DNA from: DASUAS01 sp963841415
Lineage (GTDB): Bacteria; Actinomycetota; Acidimicrobiia; IMCC26256; DASPTH01
NCBI GenBank assembly: GCA_963841415.1
Contig: CAWJCN010000001.1
Location: 310,001 to 374,000 of the forward strand
Direction: 5' to 3'
Length of the DNA stretch: 64,000 nucleotides
Under the pieces are notes generated by a model that saw only the letters and a list, made by a program, of their open reading frames with translations, was not told where the DNA came from and did not search any database. How positions within the stretch are numbered: the stretch's first letter is position 1; every line of letters begins with the position of its first letter. A program made the translations under genes and the position numbers. Below are positions 27,628 through 35,229 of the stretch, one piece after another.

Positions 27628-28542
27628 TCACGTCGAGGGGTGAGCCGAGCAGGCGAGCGCGCGGGTGAGCTTGGTGAGGTTGCTGTCCATGATCGTGAGG
27701 TAGTTGTGCCCGTGCGCGATCGCCGAGTCGCTGAGGCCTTCGAGTGGGTCGAGCACATCGGTGGTGACGCCGGCTTCGCGGGCGAGGGTGTCGGCGATGC
27801 GGGGAGAGACGAGGGTCTCGGTGAAGACGACCTTGATGTGGTCGCGCTTGACGAGGTCGGTGAGCTGCGCGATCCGCTTGGCGTCGGGTTCCGCGTCGGG
27901 TGACAGCCCGGCGACTCCTTCCTGGTCGAGGTGGTAGCGCTTGGCGAGGTATCCGAACGCTTCGTGTGAGGTCACGATGACGTGGATGGCGCAGTCGGCC
28001 AGCGCGGTGCGGTAGCGCAGGTCGAGTGACTGGAGTTGGTGCACGAGTGCGTCGGCATTGCGCGCGTAGACCGTGCGACCCTTCGGGTCGGCCTTCGTCA
28101 ACGAGCGCTGGACTTGTCGGACGACGTCCTGCATCAGCACGGGGTCGAGCCAGACGTGCGGATCGAGCGCGCTCGGATCGCCTTCGGCGACCTTCTTGCT
28201 TCCCGCGTGGATGGGGAGACGGTCGAGCAGCGCGACCGTGGTGCCGTCGCGCTCCTTGGCCGCGGCTTCGACGGCGGGCTGGAACCGGTGACCCATGTCG
28301 AAGACGACGTCGGCGTCGAGGATCTGGTCGAACTGCTTGGGCGTCAGCTCGAGGTCGTGAGGTTCGGCGCCGGCCGGAGTGAGGTTGGTGACCTGCACGC
28401 GGGAGCCGCCGACCCGTTGCGCCGCGTAGGCGACGGGATAGAACGCGCCGACCACGTGCACCCTCGGAGCTGCCGAGCTCGTCGCCGGGATCGCGAGAGG
28501 CGAGAGCACGAGCAGCGTTCCCGCGAGTGCCTTCCAGACCAT
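27628..28542 (-). CDS. Metal ABC transporter substrate-binding protein (ZnuA/MntA type)
   Basis: 304-aa extracellular zinc or manganese binding protein (cluster A-I). Signal peptide in residues 1-24. Metal-ligand regions: GAEPHDLELTP, LDPHVWLDPVLM, TSHEAFGYLAKRY and the late acidic FTETLVSP. There is no long His-rich loop before DPHVW. ATG 28542 has GGAAGG 8 nt upstream. No cognate permease or ATPase is in the window, so it is either an orphan or serves a system encoded elsewhere. A Zur/Fur-like palindrome lies 20 nt upstream. Confidence 0.85.
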   Translation of the reverse strand: MVWKALAGTLLVLSPLAIPATSSAAPRVHVVGAFYPVAYAAQRVGGSRVQVTNLTPAGAEPHDLELTPKQFDQILDADVVFDMGHRFQPAVEAAAKERDGTTVALLDRLPIHAGSKKVAEGDPSALDPHVWLDPVLMQDVVRQVQRSLTKADPKGRTVYARNADALVHQLQSLDLRYRTALADCAIHVIVTSHEAFGYLAKRYHLDQEGVAGLSPDAEPDAKRIAQLTDLVKRDHIKVVFTETLVSPRIADTLAREAGVTTDVLDPLEGLSDSAIAHGHNYLTIMDSNLTKLTRALACSAHPST

Positions 28543-28561
28543 CGTCGTCACCTTCCAGGAA

Positions 28562-28576
28562 TGAGAATCACTCTTA
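28562..28576. promoter_or_regulatory. Candidate Zur/Fur-type box between znuA-like and yibE-like genes
   Basis: TGAGAATCACTCTTA is an imperfect palindrome (11 of 15 positions symmetric, the remainder mainly transitions) and lies in the most AT-rich stretch of an 87-bp divergent intergenic region. The shape fits TGAnAATnATTnTCA-type metalloregulator sites and the downstream binding protein, so metal repression of both genes is plausible. Confidence 0.55.
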
Positions 28577-28629
28577 TTTAGCCGACGAGGATCACCGACG
28601 CAAGCCGATGAACCCGGGAAACTTGCCCG

Positions 28630-29952
28630 ATGGGCCATGGCCACGACCACGCCGCCGTTGACGCCGCGGTGTCGACCCGCGCTCGGCGCGTGGTCGCCGG
28701 TGTCGCGGTCGTACTCGGGATCGTGACGCTCGTGGGGGTGGCAGTGCTGTGGCCCCGACATGATCCGCATGGTCAGCTCCGGAACCTCCACGCCGTGCGC
28801 GATGTGTACGAGGCGACGACGATCGCGGTGCACCGCGGGACCTGCGGAAGGGCAGGTGGCGACAAATCCCAGCGGTGCACCCGGATCCGGTTCCGCCTCG
28901 ATCAGGGACCGGACGCCGGCAGCGACCGCACGATCGAGTTCGCCCGAACCGCGAGCGCGCCCGACGTCGCCACCGGCGACAAGGTCGTGTTGAACAAGAT
29001 CGTGGGTGCACCGCGCGGATTCGACTACAGCTACAACGACCGGCAACGCCGATCGGTGCTGGTCTGGCTCGCGGTCCTGTTCGGTGTCGTGGTCATCGCG
29101 CTGGGCCGCTGGCGCGGTGTCGCGGCCCTCGTGGCTCTGGGTGCGAGCATCGCGTTGATCCTGGTGTTCATCCTGCCGTCCATGCTCGACGGCAACAACG
29201 CGCAACTCGTCGCGATCGTCGGCGCCAGCGCAGTTGCATTCGTCGCGCTCTACGTCTCGAATGGTCTGCGCCCGCTGACGACCGTCGCGCTGCTCGGGAC
29301 GCTCGCGGCGTTGGCGCTCACCGTCGTGCTCGCTACTGTGTTCACCGATCTCGCCCACTTCACCGGCGCGCAGAACGAGGACGCGCTGCTGGTTTCGATC
29401 GGGACGTCGAGCATCAACCTCAAGAGCCTCGTCCTCGCCGGCATGGTGCTCGGCGCGCTCGGTGCGCTCAACGACATCACCGTGACCCAAGCGTCCGCGG
29501 TCGGGGAACTTCGCCTCCACAACGCCACGATGAGCCGTCGCAAGCTCTACCGCTCGGGGCTCACCATCGGACGAGACCACATCTCCTCGACCGTCAACAC
29601 GTTGGCCCTGGCGTACGCGGGAGCGTCACTGCCGTTGCTCATGCTCTTCACCCTCTCGGCGCAGAGCCTGGGAACCGTCGCGAACGGAGAAGTCGTCGCG
29701 ATCGAGATCGTCGCCACGCTGGTCGGCAGCATCGGCCTCGTCGCCGCCGTCCCCGTCTCCACCGCGCTGGCCGTCCTCGTCGCCACCGACGGAGCTCCTG
29801 GAGCACGGCGACGGCAGGCCCCGCGGGACGGCCGACGCCGCCGGGACCAGCGAGGTGCACCGGGCCAGGGTGCACCGGAGCCCCTCGCAGCGCCGACCCC
29901 GGTCGCAGCGCCGACCCCGCTTGCTCCGGTCGAGCGCGACTTCTGGTCCTGA
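28630..29952 (+). CDS. YibE/F family membrane protein with histidine-rich N-terminus
   Basis: 440-aa polytopic membrane protein. Starts MGHGHDHAAVD, a small metal-binding-like cluster, then one helix, an extracytoplasmic domain of about 90 residues, and about seven further helices typical of YibE/F (FDYSYNDRQRRSVLVWLAVL, GMVLGALGALNDITVTQASAVGEL interrupted here as GMVLGALGALND then ITVTQASAVGEL, GRDHISSTVNTLALAYAG). The tail is Ala/Pro-rich. Function of the family is unknown. Sharing a divergent region with a zinc/manganese binding protein and a Zur/Fur-like box hints at metal homeostasis. Confidence 0.78.
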   Translation: MGHGHDHAAVDAAVSTRARRVVAGVAVVLGIVTLVGVAVLWPRHDPHGQLRNLHAVRDVYEATTIAVHRGTCGRAGGDKSQRCTRIRFRLDQGPDAGSDRTIEFARTASAPDVATGDKVVLNKIVGAPRGFDYSYNDRQRRSVLVWLAVLFGVVVIALGRWRGVAALVALGASIALILVFILPSMLDGNNAQLVAIVGASAVAFVALYVSNGLRPLTTVALLGTLAALALTVVLATVFTDLAHFTGAQNEDALLVSIGTSSINLKSLVLAGMVLGALGALNDITVTQASAVGELRLHNATMSRRKLYRSGLTIGRDHISSTVNTLALAYAGASLPLLMLFTLSAQSLGTVANGEVVAIEIVATLVGSIGLVAAVPVSTALAVLVATDGAPGARRRQAPRDGRRRRDQRGAPGQGAPEPLAAPTPVAAPTPLAPVERDFWS

Positions 29953-30018
29953 CCCGGCTCGACCTCGCCGCTGCCCGGCAGTCAGGTGGTGCGTCGTCGG
30001 GATCCGCGAGAACACCGG

Positions 30019-30047
30019 CGCGGTGCGGCGAGCTTGGCGGCACCGCG
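30019..30047. terminator. Hairpin between convergent yibE-like and yceI-like genes
   Basis: CGCGGTGC (30019-30026) pairs with GCACCGCG (30040-30047) around a 13-nt loop. No T-run. It may serve as a weak bidirectional terminator. Confidence 0.4.
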
Positions 30048-30048
30048 T

Positions 30049-30756
30049 TCAGGTCTGCTTGTCGAAGAAGAGCTTCAGCTCCATCTCGCCGTGGTCGTCG
30101 ACCGACGCCACCACGGGTGCGGTCGGCGCGGTGATGTCGTAGTCGGCGAACGCGATGGGCAGGTCGCCCACCACCTGGACCTGCTTGCCGTCCCAACGGC
30201 CCTCGAGCGAGATCGTCACCGTCTTCGTGACGCCGTGGAGCGTGAACTCGCCGGTCGCCTGGGTCGTGATCGTCTCACCGGCGGTGGGTACGGCCGAGAG
30301 CGCGATCGGCTCGCTGAGCACGAACTTGGCCTCCGGGAACTTGTCCGACTCGAGACCGCTGCTCTTGATCCGACCGTCGCGGAAGCTGTTGTCCGAGGTG
30401 AGGTCGCGCAGGTCGGCGGTGACGGTGACGCCCTTCACCGTGGTGCCGTCGATGGTCATGGTCGCCTCGACGTTGTCGGTGCGGCCCGTCGCCGTCGACT
30501 CCGAGATGTTGGCGAAGAGCTTCTCGGTGACCCGGTAGCCCACGAAGTTCGCCGAGTCGCCCGGCTTCACCGTCCACGTGCCATCGAGACCCGAGGACGT
30601 TGTCTGGCCGGCGGGGGTGCTGTCGGTGACCACCGGCGTCTCCGAGATCGCGGCCCGCGGCTCGGGATTGCTCTTGAGGAAGAAGTACCAGCCGGCGAAG
30701 GCCAGGCCCACGACCACGACCACGCCGAGGGCCAGCCACTTCCAGATGCGTCGCAT
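30049..30756 (-). CDS. Membrane-anchored YceI family protein
   Basis: 235 aa. One N-terminal membrane helix (WLALGVVVVVGLAFAGWYF), a Ser/Thr/Pro linker, then a YceI lipocalin-like barrel from about residue 58: GTWTVKPGDSANFVGYRV, DLTSDNSFRDGRIKSSGLES, FPEAKFVLSEPI, GEFTLHGVTKTVTISLEG, DYDITAP. The family binds polyisoprenoid-like lipids; the physiological role is unclear. GGAGG precedes the ATG. Most homologues are secreted; here the barrel would be tethered to the membrane. Confidence 0.85.
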   Translation of the reverse strand: MRRIWKWLALGVVVVVGLAFAGWYFFLKSNPEPRAAISETPVVTDSTPAGQTTSSGLDGTWTVKPGDSANFVGYRVTEKLFANISESTATGRTDNVEATMTIDGTTVKGVTVTADLRDLTSDNSFRDGRIKSSGLESDKFPEAKFVLSEPIALSAVPTAGETITTQATGEFTLHGVTKTVTISLEGRWDGKQVQVVGDLPIAFADYDITAPTAPVVASVDDHGEMELKLFFDKQT

Positions 30757-30850
30757 TCAGACCCTCCGGGGTGCGTGCGTCCGGTCAGGCTACGAGGGGC
30801 ATCTCCCGAAGGATTGCGGGCTGTCTCAGACGGGTCTCAGGAGAAGGGCG

Positions 30851-30879
30851 TCGACGGGACCGCTCTGACCTGGTATTCT
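30851..30879 (+). promoter_or_regulatory. Promoter of the leuB-ilvE-cimA leader
   Basis: TCGACG (30851-30856), 17-nt spacer and TATTCT (30874-30879). The -10 to leader-ATG distance is 9 nt, identical to the leuA leader, so this leader too would be nearly leaderless. Confidence 0.6.
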
Positions 30880-30888
30880 GCGCGGCTC

Positions 30889-30951
30889 ATGCGCATCACG
30901 ACGAGCACCGGCAGCACCTGCATCAGCAGCACTGTCATCGTAATTTCCTAG
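30889..30951 (+). CDS. leuB-ilvE-cimA leader peptide (attenuator)
   Basis: 20-residue reading frame starting MRITTSTGST and ending TVIVIS. The last sense codons before serine and stop are gtc atc gta att (Val-Ile-Val-Ile), with two further Ile codons earlier. Followed at once by a hairpin and an intrinsic terminator. It is positioned to sense isoleucyl- and valyl-tRNA for the downstream operon, whose products make exactly these amino acids. Confidence 0.78.
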   Translation: MRITTSTGSTCISSTVIVIS

Positions 30952-31014
30952 CGGACGCCATCCCCGGCGTCCGCCTCTCGCCGTCCACTCCCTCGCCGGA
31001 GTCGGGCGGTTTTT
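30951..31014 (+). terminator. leuB operon attenuator hairpins and terminator
   Basis: First hairpin GCGGACGCC (30951-30959) with GGCGTCCGC (30966-30974). Terminator CCGTCCACTCC (30981-30991) with GGAGT-c-GGGCGG (30998-31009, one bulge), then TTTTT at 31010-31014. A short alternative pairing, GGCG (30966-30969) with CGCC (30979-30982), would clash with both hairpins. Confidence 0.78.
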
Positions 31015-31044
31015 CATTGTCGGCATCGACATCGAGGAAACCTT

Positions 31045-32037
31045 GTGAGCTACCGGATCGGGATCATCGGCGGGGACGGCATCGGCCCCGAGGTCGTCAC
31101 CGAGGCGATGAAGTGCGTCGACGCGGCCGGCGTCGACTACGAGCCGGTGCCGTTCGACCTCGGCGGGAGCCGCTACCTGCGTGACGGCGTGGTGCTCGAG
31201 CAGGAGCACCTCGACGCCATCCGCGACCTCGACGCGGTGATGCTCGGTGCGGTCGGCACCCCCGACGTGCCGCCCGGTGTGATCGAGCGGGGCCTGCTCC
31301 TCACGCTGCGCTTCGAGCTCGACCTCTTCGTGAACCTGCGCCCGTTCGTGGCCGGTCCGAGCCGGTTCAACGACGGTGTCGACATGTTGGTTGTGCGCGA
31401 GAACACCGAGGGCACCTACGCGGGGGAGGGTGGCTTCCTCCGCAAGAACACCACGCACGAAGTCGCGACGCAGGGATCGGTCAACACCCGCCTGGGAGCC
31501 GAGCGAGCGATCCGCTACGCGTTCGACCGCGCCCAGGCGCGGGAGCGCAAGCACGTCACGCTCGTGCACAAGACCAACGTGCTCACCTTCGCCGGCGACC
31601 TGTGGCAGCGCGCGTTCGACGCGGTGGCCGCCGACTACGCAGACGTCGACACCGCCTACCACCACGTCGATGCCGCGTGCATCTACTTCGTGCAAGACCC
31701 CGGACGCTACGACGTGATCGTGACTGACAACCTCTTCGGCGACATCCTCACCGATCTCGCTGGCGCGATCTCCGGCGGCATCGGCCGGGCCGCCTCGGGC
31801 AACCTCAACCCCGCGCGCACCGGCCCGTCGCTGTTCGAGCCCGTGCACGGATCAGCCCCCGACATCGCGGGCACCGGCAAGGCCGATCCGCGCGCCGCCA
31901 TCATCTCGGCCGCGATGATGTTGGAGTTCCTCGGTGAAGCCGACGCCTCGGCCCGAGTCCACGCGGCGGTCGAGAAGTCCGACGACGTCCAGGGAACGAC
32001 CACCGAGATCGGCGACGCGATCGCGGGGAGGATCTAG
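31045..32037 (+). CDS. leuB: 3-isopropylmalate dehydrogenase
   Basis: NAD-dependent oxidative decarboxylase of 3-isopropylmalate; in citramalate-route organisms it also acts on 3-methylmalate to give 2-oxobutyrate. 330 aa. Seen: GDGIGPEVV, MLGAVGTPDVPPG, RENTEGTYAGEGG, VHKTNVL, VQDPGRYDVIVTDNLFGDILTDLA (in sections), EPVHGSAPDIAGTGKADP. GTG 31045 with GAGGAAA upstream. First gene of an operon with ilvE and cimA, an arrangement that supports the dual role. Confidence 0.93.
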   Translation: MSYRIGIIGGDGIGPEVVTEAMKCVDAAGVDYEPVPFDLGGSRYLRDGVVLEQEHLDAIRDLDAVMLGAVGTPDVPPGVIERGLLLTLRFELDLFVNLRPFVAGPSRFNDGVDMLVVRENTEGTYAGEGGFLRKNTTHEVATQGSVNTRLGAERAIRYAFDRAQARERKHVTLVHKTNVLTFAGDLWQRAFDAVAADYADVDTAYHHVDAACIYFVQDPGRYDVIVTDNLFGDILTDLAGAISGGIGRAASGNLNPARTGPSLFEPVHGSAPDIAGTGKADPRAAIISAAMMLEFLGEADASARVHAAVEKSDDVQGTTTEIGDAIAGRI

Positions 32038-32106
32038 GAGTCGAAGCGCAGCCGTGCTCGGACGAGCGGGACGGCGAAGCGGAGTCGACCAGGAACGGAG
32101 TGAGAG

Positions 32107-33024
32107 ATGCCTTTCGAGAAGACCGAGAAGATCTGGATGGACGGCGAGCTCGTCCCGTGGGACGAAGCCCGCGTGCACATCCTCACGCACAGCCTGCACT
32201 ACGGGTCGGGGGTGTTCGAGGGGATCCGCACCTACGCGGCCGCCGACGGACCGGCGGTGTTCCGCCTCACCGATCACATCCAGCGGCTGTTCGACTCCGC
32301 CAAGCTCATCATGATGACCATCCCGTACACGCGCGACGAGCTGGTCGAGGCCTGCAAGCTCACCGTGCGCGACAGCGGGCTCGACTCCTGCTACGTGCGC
32401 CCGATCGCGTACCTCGGCTACGGCGAGATCGGACTCAACCCGCTCCCGTGCGAGGTCAACGTGTCGATCGCGGTGTGGCCGTGGGGCTCCTACCTCGGGG
32501 AAGAGAGCCTCGAGGCCGGCGTGCGGATGAAGGTCTCCTCGTGGCGGCGCATGGACCCCAACATCAACCCCGTCGCGGCCAAGGGCACCGGCATCTACAT
32601 CAACTCCAGCCTGGCCAAGGTCGAGGCGGTGCAGTCGGGCTACGACGAAGCGATCCTGCTCAACACGCAGGGCTTCGTGGCCGAGTGCACGGGCGAGAAC
32701 CTCTTCATCGTGAAGGACGGCGTGCTCGTCACGCCGCCGCTGTCGAGCGGTGCGCTCGCCGGCATCACCCGCGACTCGATCATGGCGATCGCCCGCGACC
32801 AGGGCATCCCCGTGAAGGAGGAGCAGCTCCTCCGCCACGACCTCTACCTCGCCGACGAGGCGTTCCTCACCGGCACCGCGGCGGAAGTGGTGCCGATCCG
32901 CTCCGTCGACGACCGTGAGATCGGCAACCGGGGGGAGATCACCCGCACGCTCCAGGAGACGTACTTCGCCGCGGTGCGGGGCGAGGTCGAGCGCTACAAG
33001 GACTGGTTGGAGTATGTCCGATAA
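32107..33024 (+). CDS. ilvE: Branched-chain amino-acid aminotransferase
   Basis: Class IV PLP transaminase making Leu, Ile and Val from their 2-oxo acids; 305 aa. Markers: MDGELVPWDEARVHILTHSLHYGSGVFEGIR (N-terminal 15-45, in sections MDGELVPWDEA and HSLHYGSGVFEGIR), catalytic Lys in NPVAAKGTGIYIN, ECTGENLFIVKDG and DEAFLTGTAAEVVPI. It lies 69 bp after leuB and its last 11 nt overlap the start of cimA, so the three genes form one transcription unit. Confidence 0.93.
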   Translation: MPFEKTEKIWMDGELVPWDEARVHILTHSLHYGSGVFEGIRTYAAADGPAVFRLTDHIQRLFDSAKLIMMTIPYTRDELVEACKLTVRDSGLDSCYVRPIAYLGYGEIGLNPLPCEVNVSIAVWPWGSYLGEESLEAGVRMKVSSWRRMDPNINPVAAKGTGIYINSSLAKVEAVQSGYDEAILLNTQGFVAECTGENLFIVKDGVLVTPPLSSGALAGITRDSIMAIARDQGIPVKEEQLLRHDLYLADEAFLTGTAAEVVPIRSVDDREIGNRGEITRTLQETYFAAVRGEVERYKDWLEYVR

Positions 33025-34675
33025 CACGAACGCGGTTCCCGCAGTGCGAGATCCGAGCTGGCCCGAGCGGGTCGAGATCTACGACACGACGCTGCGCGAC
33101 GGCAGCCAGCTCGAGGGCATCTCGCTCACCGTTGACGACAAGCTGCGCACCGCCGAGCAGCTCGACTGGCTCGGCGTCGACTTCATCGAGGCCGGCTGGC
33201 CGGGTGCCAACCCGAAGGACGACGAGTTCTTCGCCCGCGCACCGGCTGACCTTCAGTTGGACCACTCGATCCTCGTCGCGTTCGGTTCCACGCGGCGGGT
33301 CAAAGGGAAGGTCGACTCCGACGACACACTGCGCCACCTGCTCGAAGCCGGCACGTCGACGGTGTGCATCGTCGGCAAGGCGTGGGACTACCACGTGCTG
33401 GAAGCGCTCAGCACCACGCTCGAAGAAGGCGTGGCGATGGTCGCCGACTCGGTGGCGTTCCTCCACGCCGACGGTCGCGACGTGTTCTACGACGCCGAAC
33501 ACTTCTTCGACGGCTACCGCCGCAACCCCGAGTTCTCGATGCGGGTGCTCGAGGGTGCGGTGCAGGCGGGCGCGAGCCGGCTGGTGCTGTGCGACACGAA
33601 CGGCGGCACCCTCCCCGACGAGGTCGAGCGCATCGTGCGCGCGGTCGTCGACTACTTCGGGAGCGACGTCGGTGTCGCAGTGCACCTCCACGACGACGCC
33701 GGCACGGGCGTGGCCAACGCGCTCGCCGGTGTGCGCAGCGGCGCAATGCAGGTGCAGGGCACCATCAACGGCTACGGCGAGCGCACCGGGAACTGCAACC
33801 TCACCACGATCATCCCGAACCTCACCCTCAAGATGGGCATCGAGACGATCCCGCGTGACCGCCTCGAGCGGCTCACCCCGGTCGCGCACCACGTGGCCGA
33901 GCTGGTGAACATGGCACTCAACCCGCAGGCTCCCTACGTGGGGCCGTCGGCGTTCGCGCACAAGGCGGGGCTGCACGTGAGCGCGATCGCGAAGCGTCCC
34001 GACGCCTACGAGCACATCCCGCCCGACGCGGTCGGCAACGGCACCCGCTTCGTGGTGTCGGAGCTGGCGGGCAAGAGCACGCTCACGATGAAGGCGAGGG
34101 AGCTCGGCCTGTCGCTCGACGGTCCGCAGCTCAACGACCTCATCGACACGCTCAAGCGGATGGAGCACGACGGCTACCACTTCGAGGTGGCCGACGCGTC
34201 ACTCGAGCTGCTCATGCGCCGCGCCGGCGGGTGGGAGCAGAACTGGTTCGAGGTCGAGTCGTTCCGGGTGATGACCGACGACGACGACCCGTTCACCGTC
34301 TCGACTCACGGCATCGGCGTCACCACCGAGGCGACCATCAAGGTCCATGTGGGCGGGGAGCGCGTCATCGCCACCGCCGAGGGCAACGGGCCGGTCAACG
34401 CGCTCGACACCGCGCTGCGCAGCGCGCTCGGAGACCGGTACCCGGAGCTCGCGGCGGTGCACCTCACCGACTACAAGGTGCGGGTCCTCGACACGGCGAA
34501 GGGCACGGGAGCGGTGACGCGAGTGCTGGTCGACTCCACGAACGGCGACCGCACGTGGACCACGATCGGCGTGAGCGAGAACATCATCGAGGCGTCGTGG
34601 CAGGCGCTCTACGACTCGCTGGTCTACGGCTTGCTCGTCGGCCACGGCTTGCTCGCCCACCAGGACGCGCAGTAG
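33014..34675 (+). CDS. cimA: (R)-citramalate synthase
   Basis: LeuA-like condensing enzyme joining acetyl-CoA and pyruvate, the entry to threonine-independent isoleucine synthesis. 553 aa. IYDTTLRDGSQLEGISLTV near the start, DFIEAGWPGANPKD, LVLCDTNGGTLPDEV, VAVHLHDDAGTGVANAL, INGYGERTGNCNL, then a C-terminal regulatory domain. The GANPKDDEFF and NGGTLP features separate this clade from LeuA proper, of which a separate copy exists at 5607. ATG 33014 overlaps ilvE by 11 nt. The Val/Ile leader upstream fits the product. Confidence 0.9.
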   Translation: MSDNTNAVPAVRDPSWPERVEIYDTTLRDGSQLEGISLTVDDKLRTAEQLDWLGVDFIEAGWPGANPKDDEFFARAPADLQLDHSILVAFGSTRRVKGKVDSDDTLRHLLEAGTSTVCIVGKAWDYHVLEALSTTLEEGVAMVADSVAFLHADGRDVFYDAEHFFDGYRRNPEFSMRVLEGAVQAGASRLVLCDTNGGTLPDEVERIVRAVVDYFGSDVGVAVHLHDDAGTGVANALAGVRSGAMQVQGTINGYGERTGNCNLTTIIPNLTLKMGIETIPRDRLERLTPVAHHVAELVNMALNPQAPYVGPSAFAHKAGLHVSAIAKRPDAYEHIPPDAVGNGTRFVVSELAGKSTLTMKARELGLSLDGPQLNDLIDTLKRMEHDGYHFEVADASLELLMRRAGGWEQNWFEVESFRVMTDDDDPFTVSTHGIGVTTEATIKVHVGGERVIATAEGNGPVNALDTALRSALGDRYPELAAVHLTDYKVRVLDTAKGTGAVTRVLVDSTNGDRTWTTIGVSENIIEASWQALYDSLVYGLLVGHGLLAHQDAQ

Positions 34676-34684
34676 CACTCCGCC

Positions 34685-35224
34685 ATGCCCACTGATCCCT
34701 TCGTCGCCCCCGAGCTCGAAGACCGCCCTCGTCACGAGCCCAACCTCGCGCCCGGCGTGCACCTGCCCGCCGCGCACGGCTGGCGGGCCGACCGGCCGGG
34801 CGACCTCGTCGCCGGCCAACCGACCGGCGATCTGCTCGGGCGGCCGGGCCCGAACGTGGGCTACGCCGTCATGCTGGCGGGGCGGCTGCGCGACTCGGTG
34901 GCGGTCGGGCCGCACGAGCACGCCGCCGACGCGCTGGCGGTGATCGCCGAGCTGGCCATGAAGCGGGCCGCGTCGTACGGCCGGGCGCCCACGATGCCCG
35001 ACGTCGACGTCGCCGCGTCGCTGCTGGGCTACCAGGGCGAGGTCGACGATGCGTTCGCGTCGTGGCGCAGCGAGGTGGTCCACGGCGCCGATCACGAGTA
35101 CGGCGTGCGGCGCGCGATCGTCGATGCGGTGCCCGACGCGGTGTTGCGCCTGCCCCCGAAGGTGCCGGCGCTGCTGGCCGAGTTCCGTGCCGAGCTCCGG
35201 CAGGAACTGTCGCCGTCGCACTGA
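34685..35224 (+). CDS. Conserved hypothetical protein
   Basis: 179 aa, soluble, no signal peptide or membrane helix. The N-terminal half is Pro/Gly-rich (HLPAAHGWRADRPGDLVAG, LLGRPGPNVGYAVMLAGRLRD); the second half is helical with repeated acidic and basic residues (EYGVRRAIVDAVPDAVLRLP, AEFRAELRQELSPSH). I do not recognise a family with known function. It lies 9 nt after cimA and 5 nt before gltX in the same direction, so it is probably co-transcribed. Confidence 0.7.
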   Translation: MPTDPFVAPELEDRPRHEPNLAPGVHLPAAHGWRADRPGDLVAGQPTGDLLGRPGPNVGYAVMLAGRLRDSVAVGPHEHAADALAVIAELAMKRAASYGRAPTMPDVDVAASLLGYQGEVDDAFASWRSEVVHGADHEYGVRRAIVDAVPDAVLRLPPKVPALLAEFRAELRQELSPSH

Positions 35225-35229
35225 GTCGC

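Noticed and set aside
31015..31044. T-box riboswitch ahead of leuB
   Set aside because: No T-box AGGGUGGNACCGCG-type sequence or specifier stem is present; the leader peptide and terminator explain the region better.
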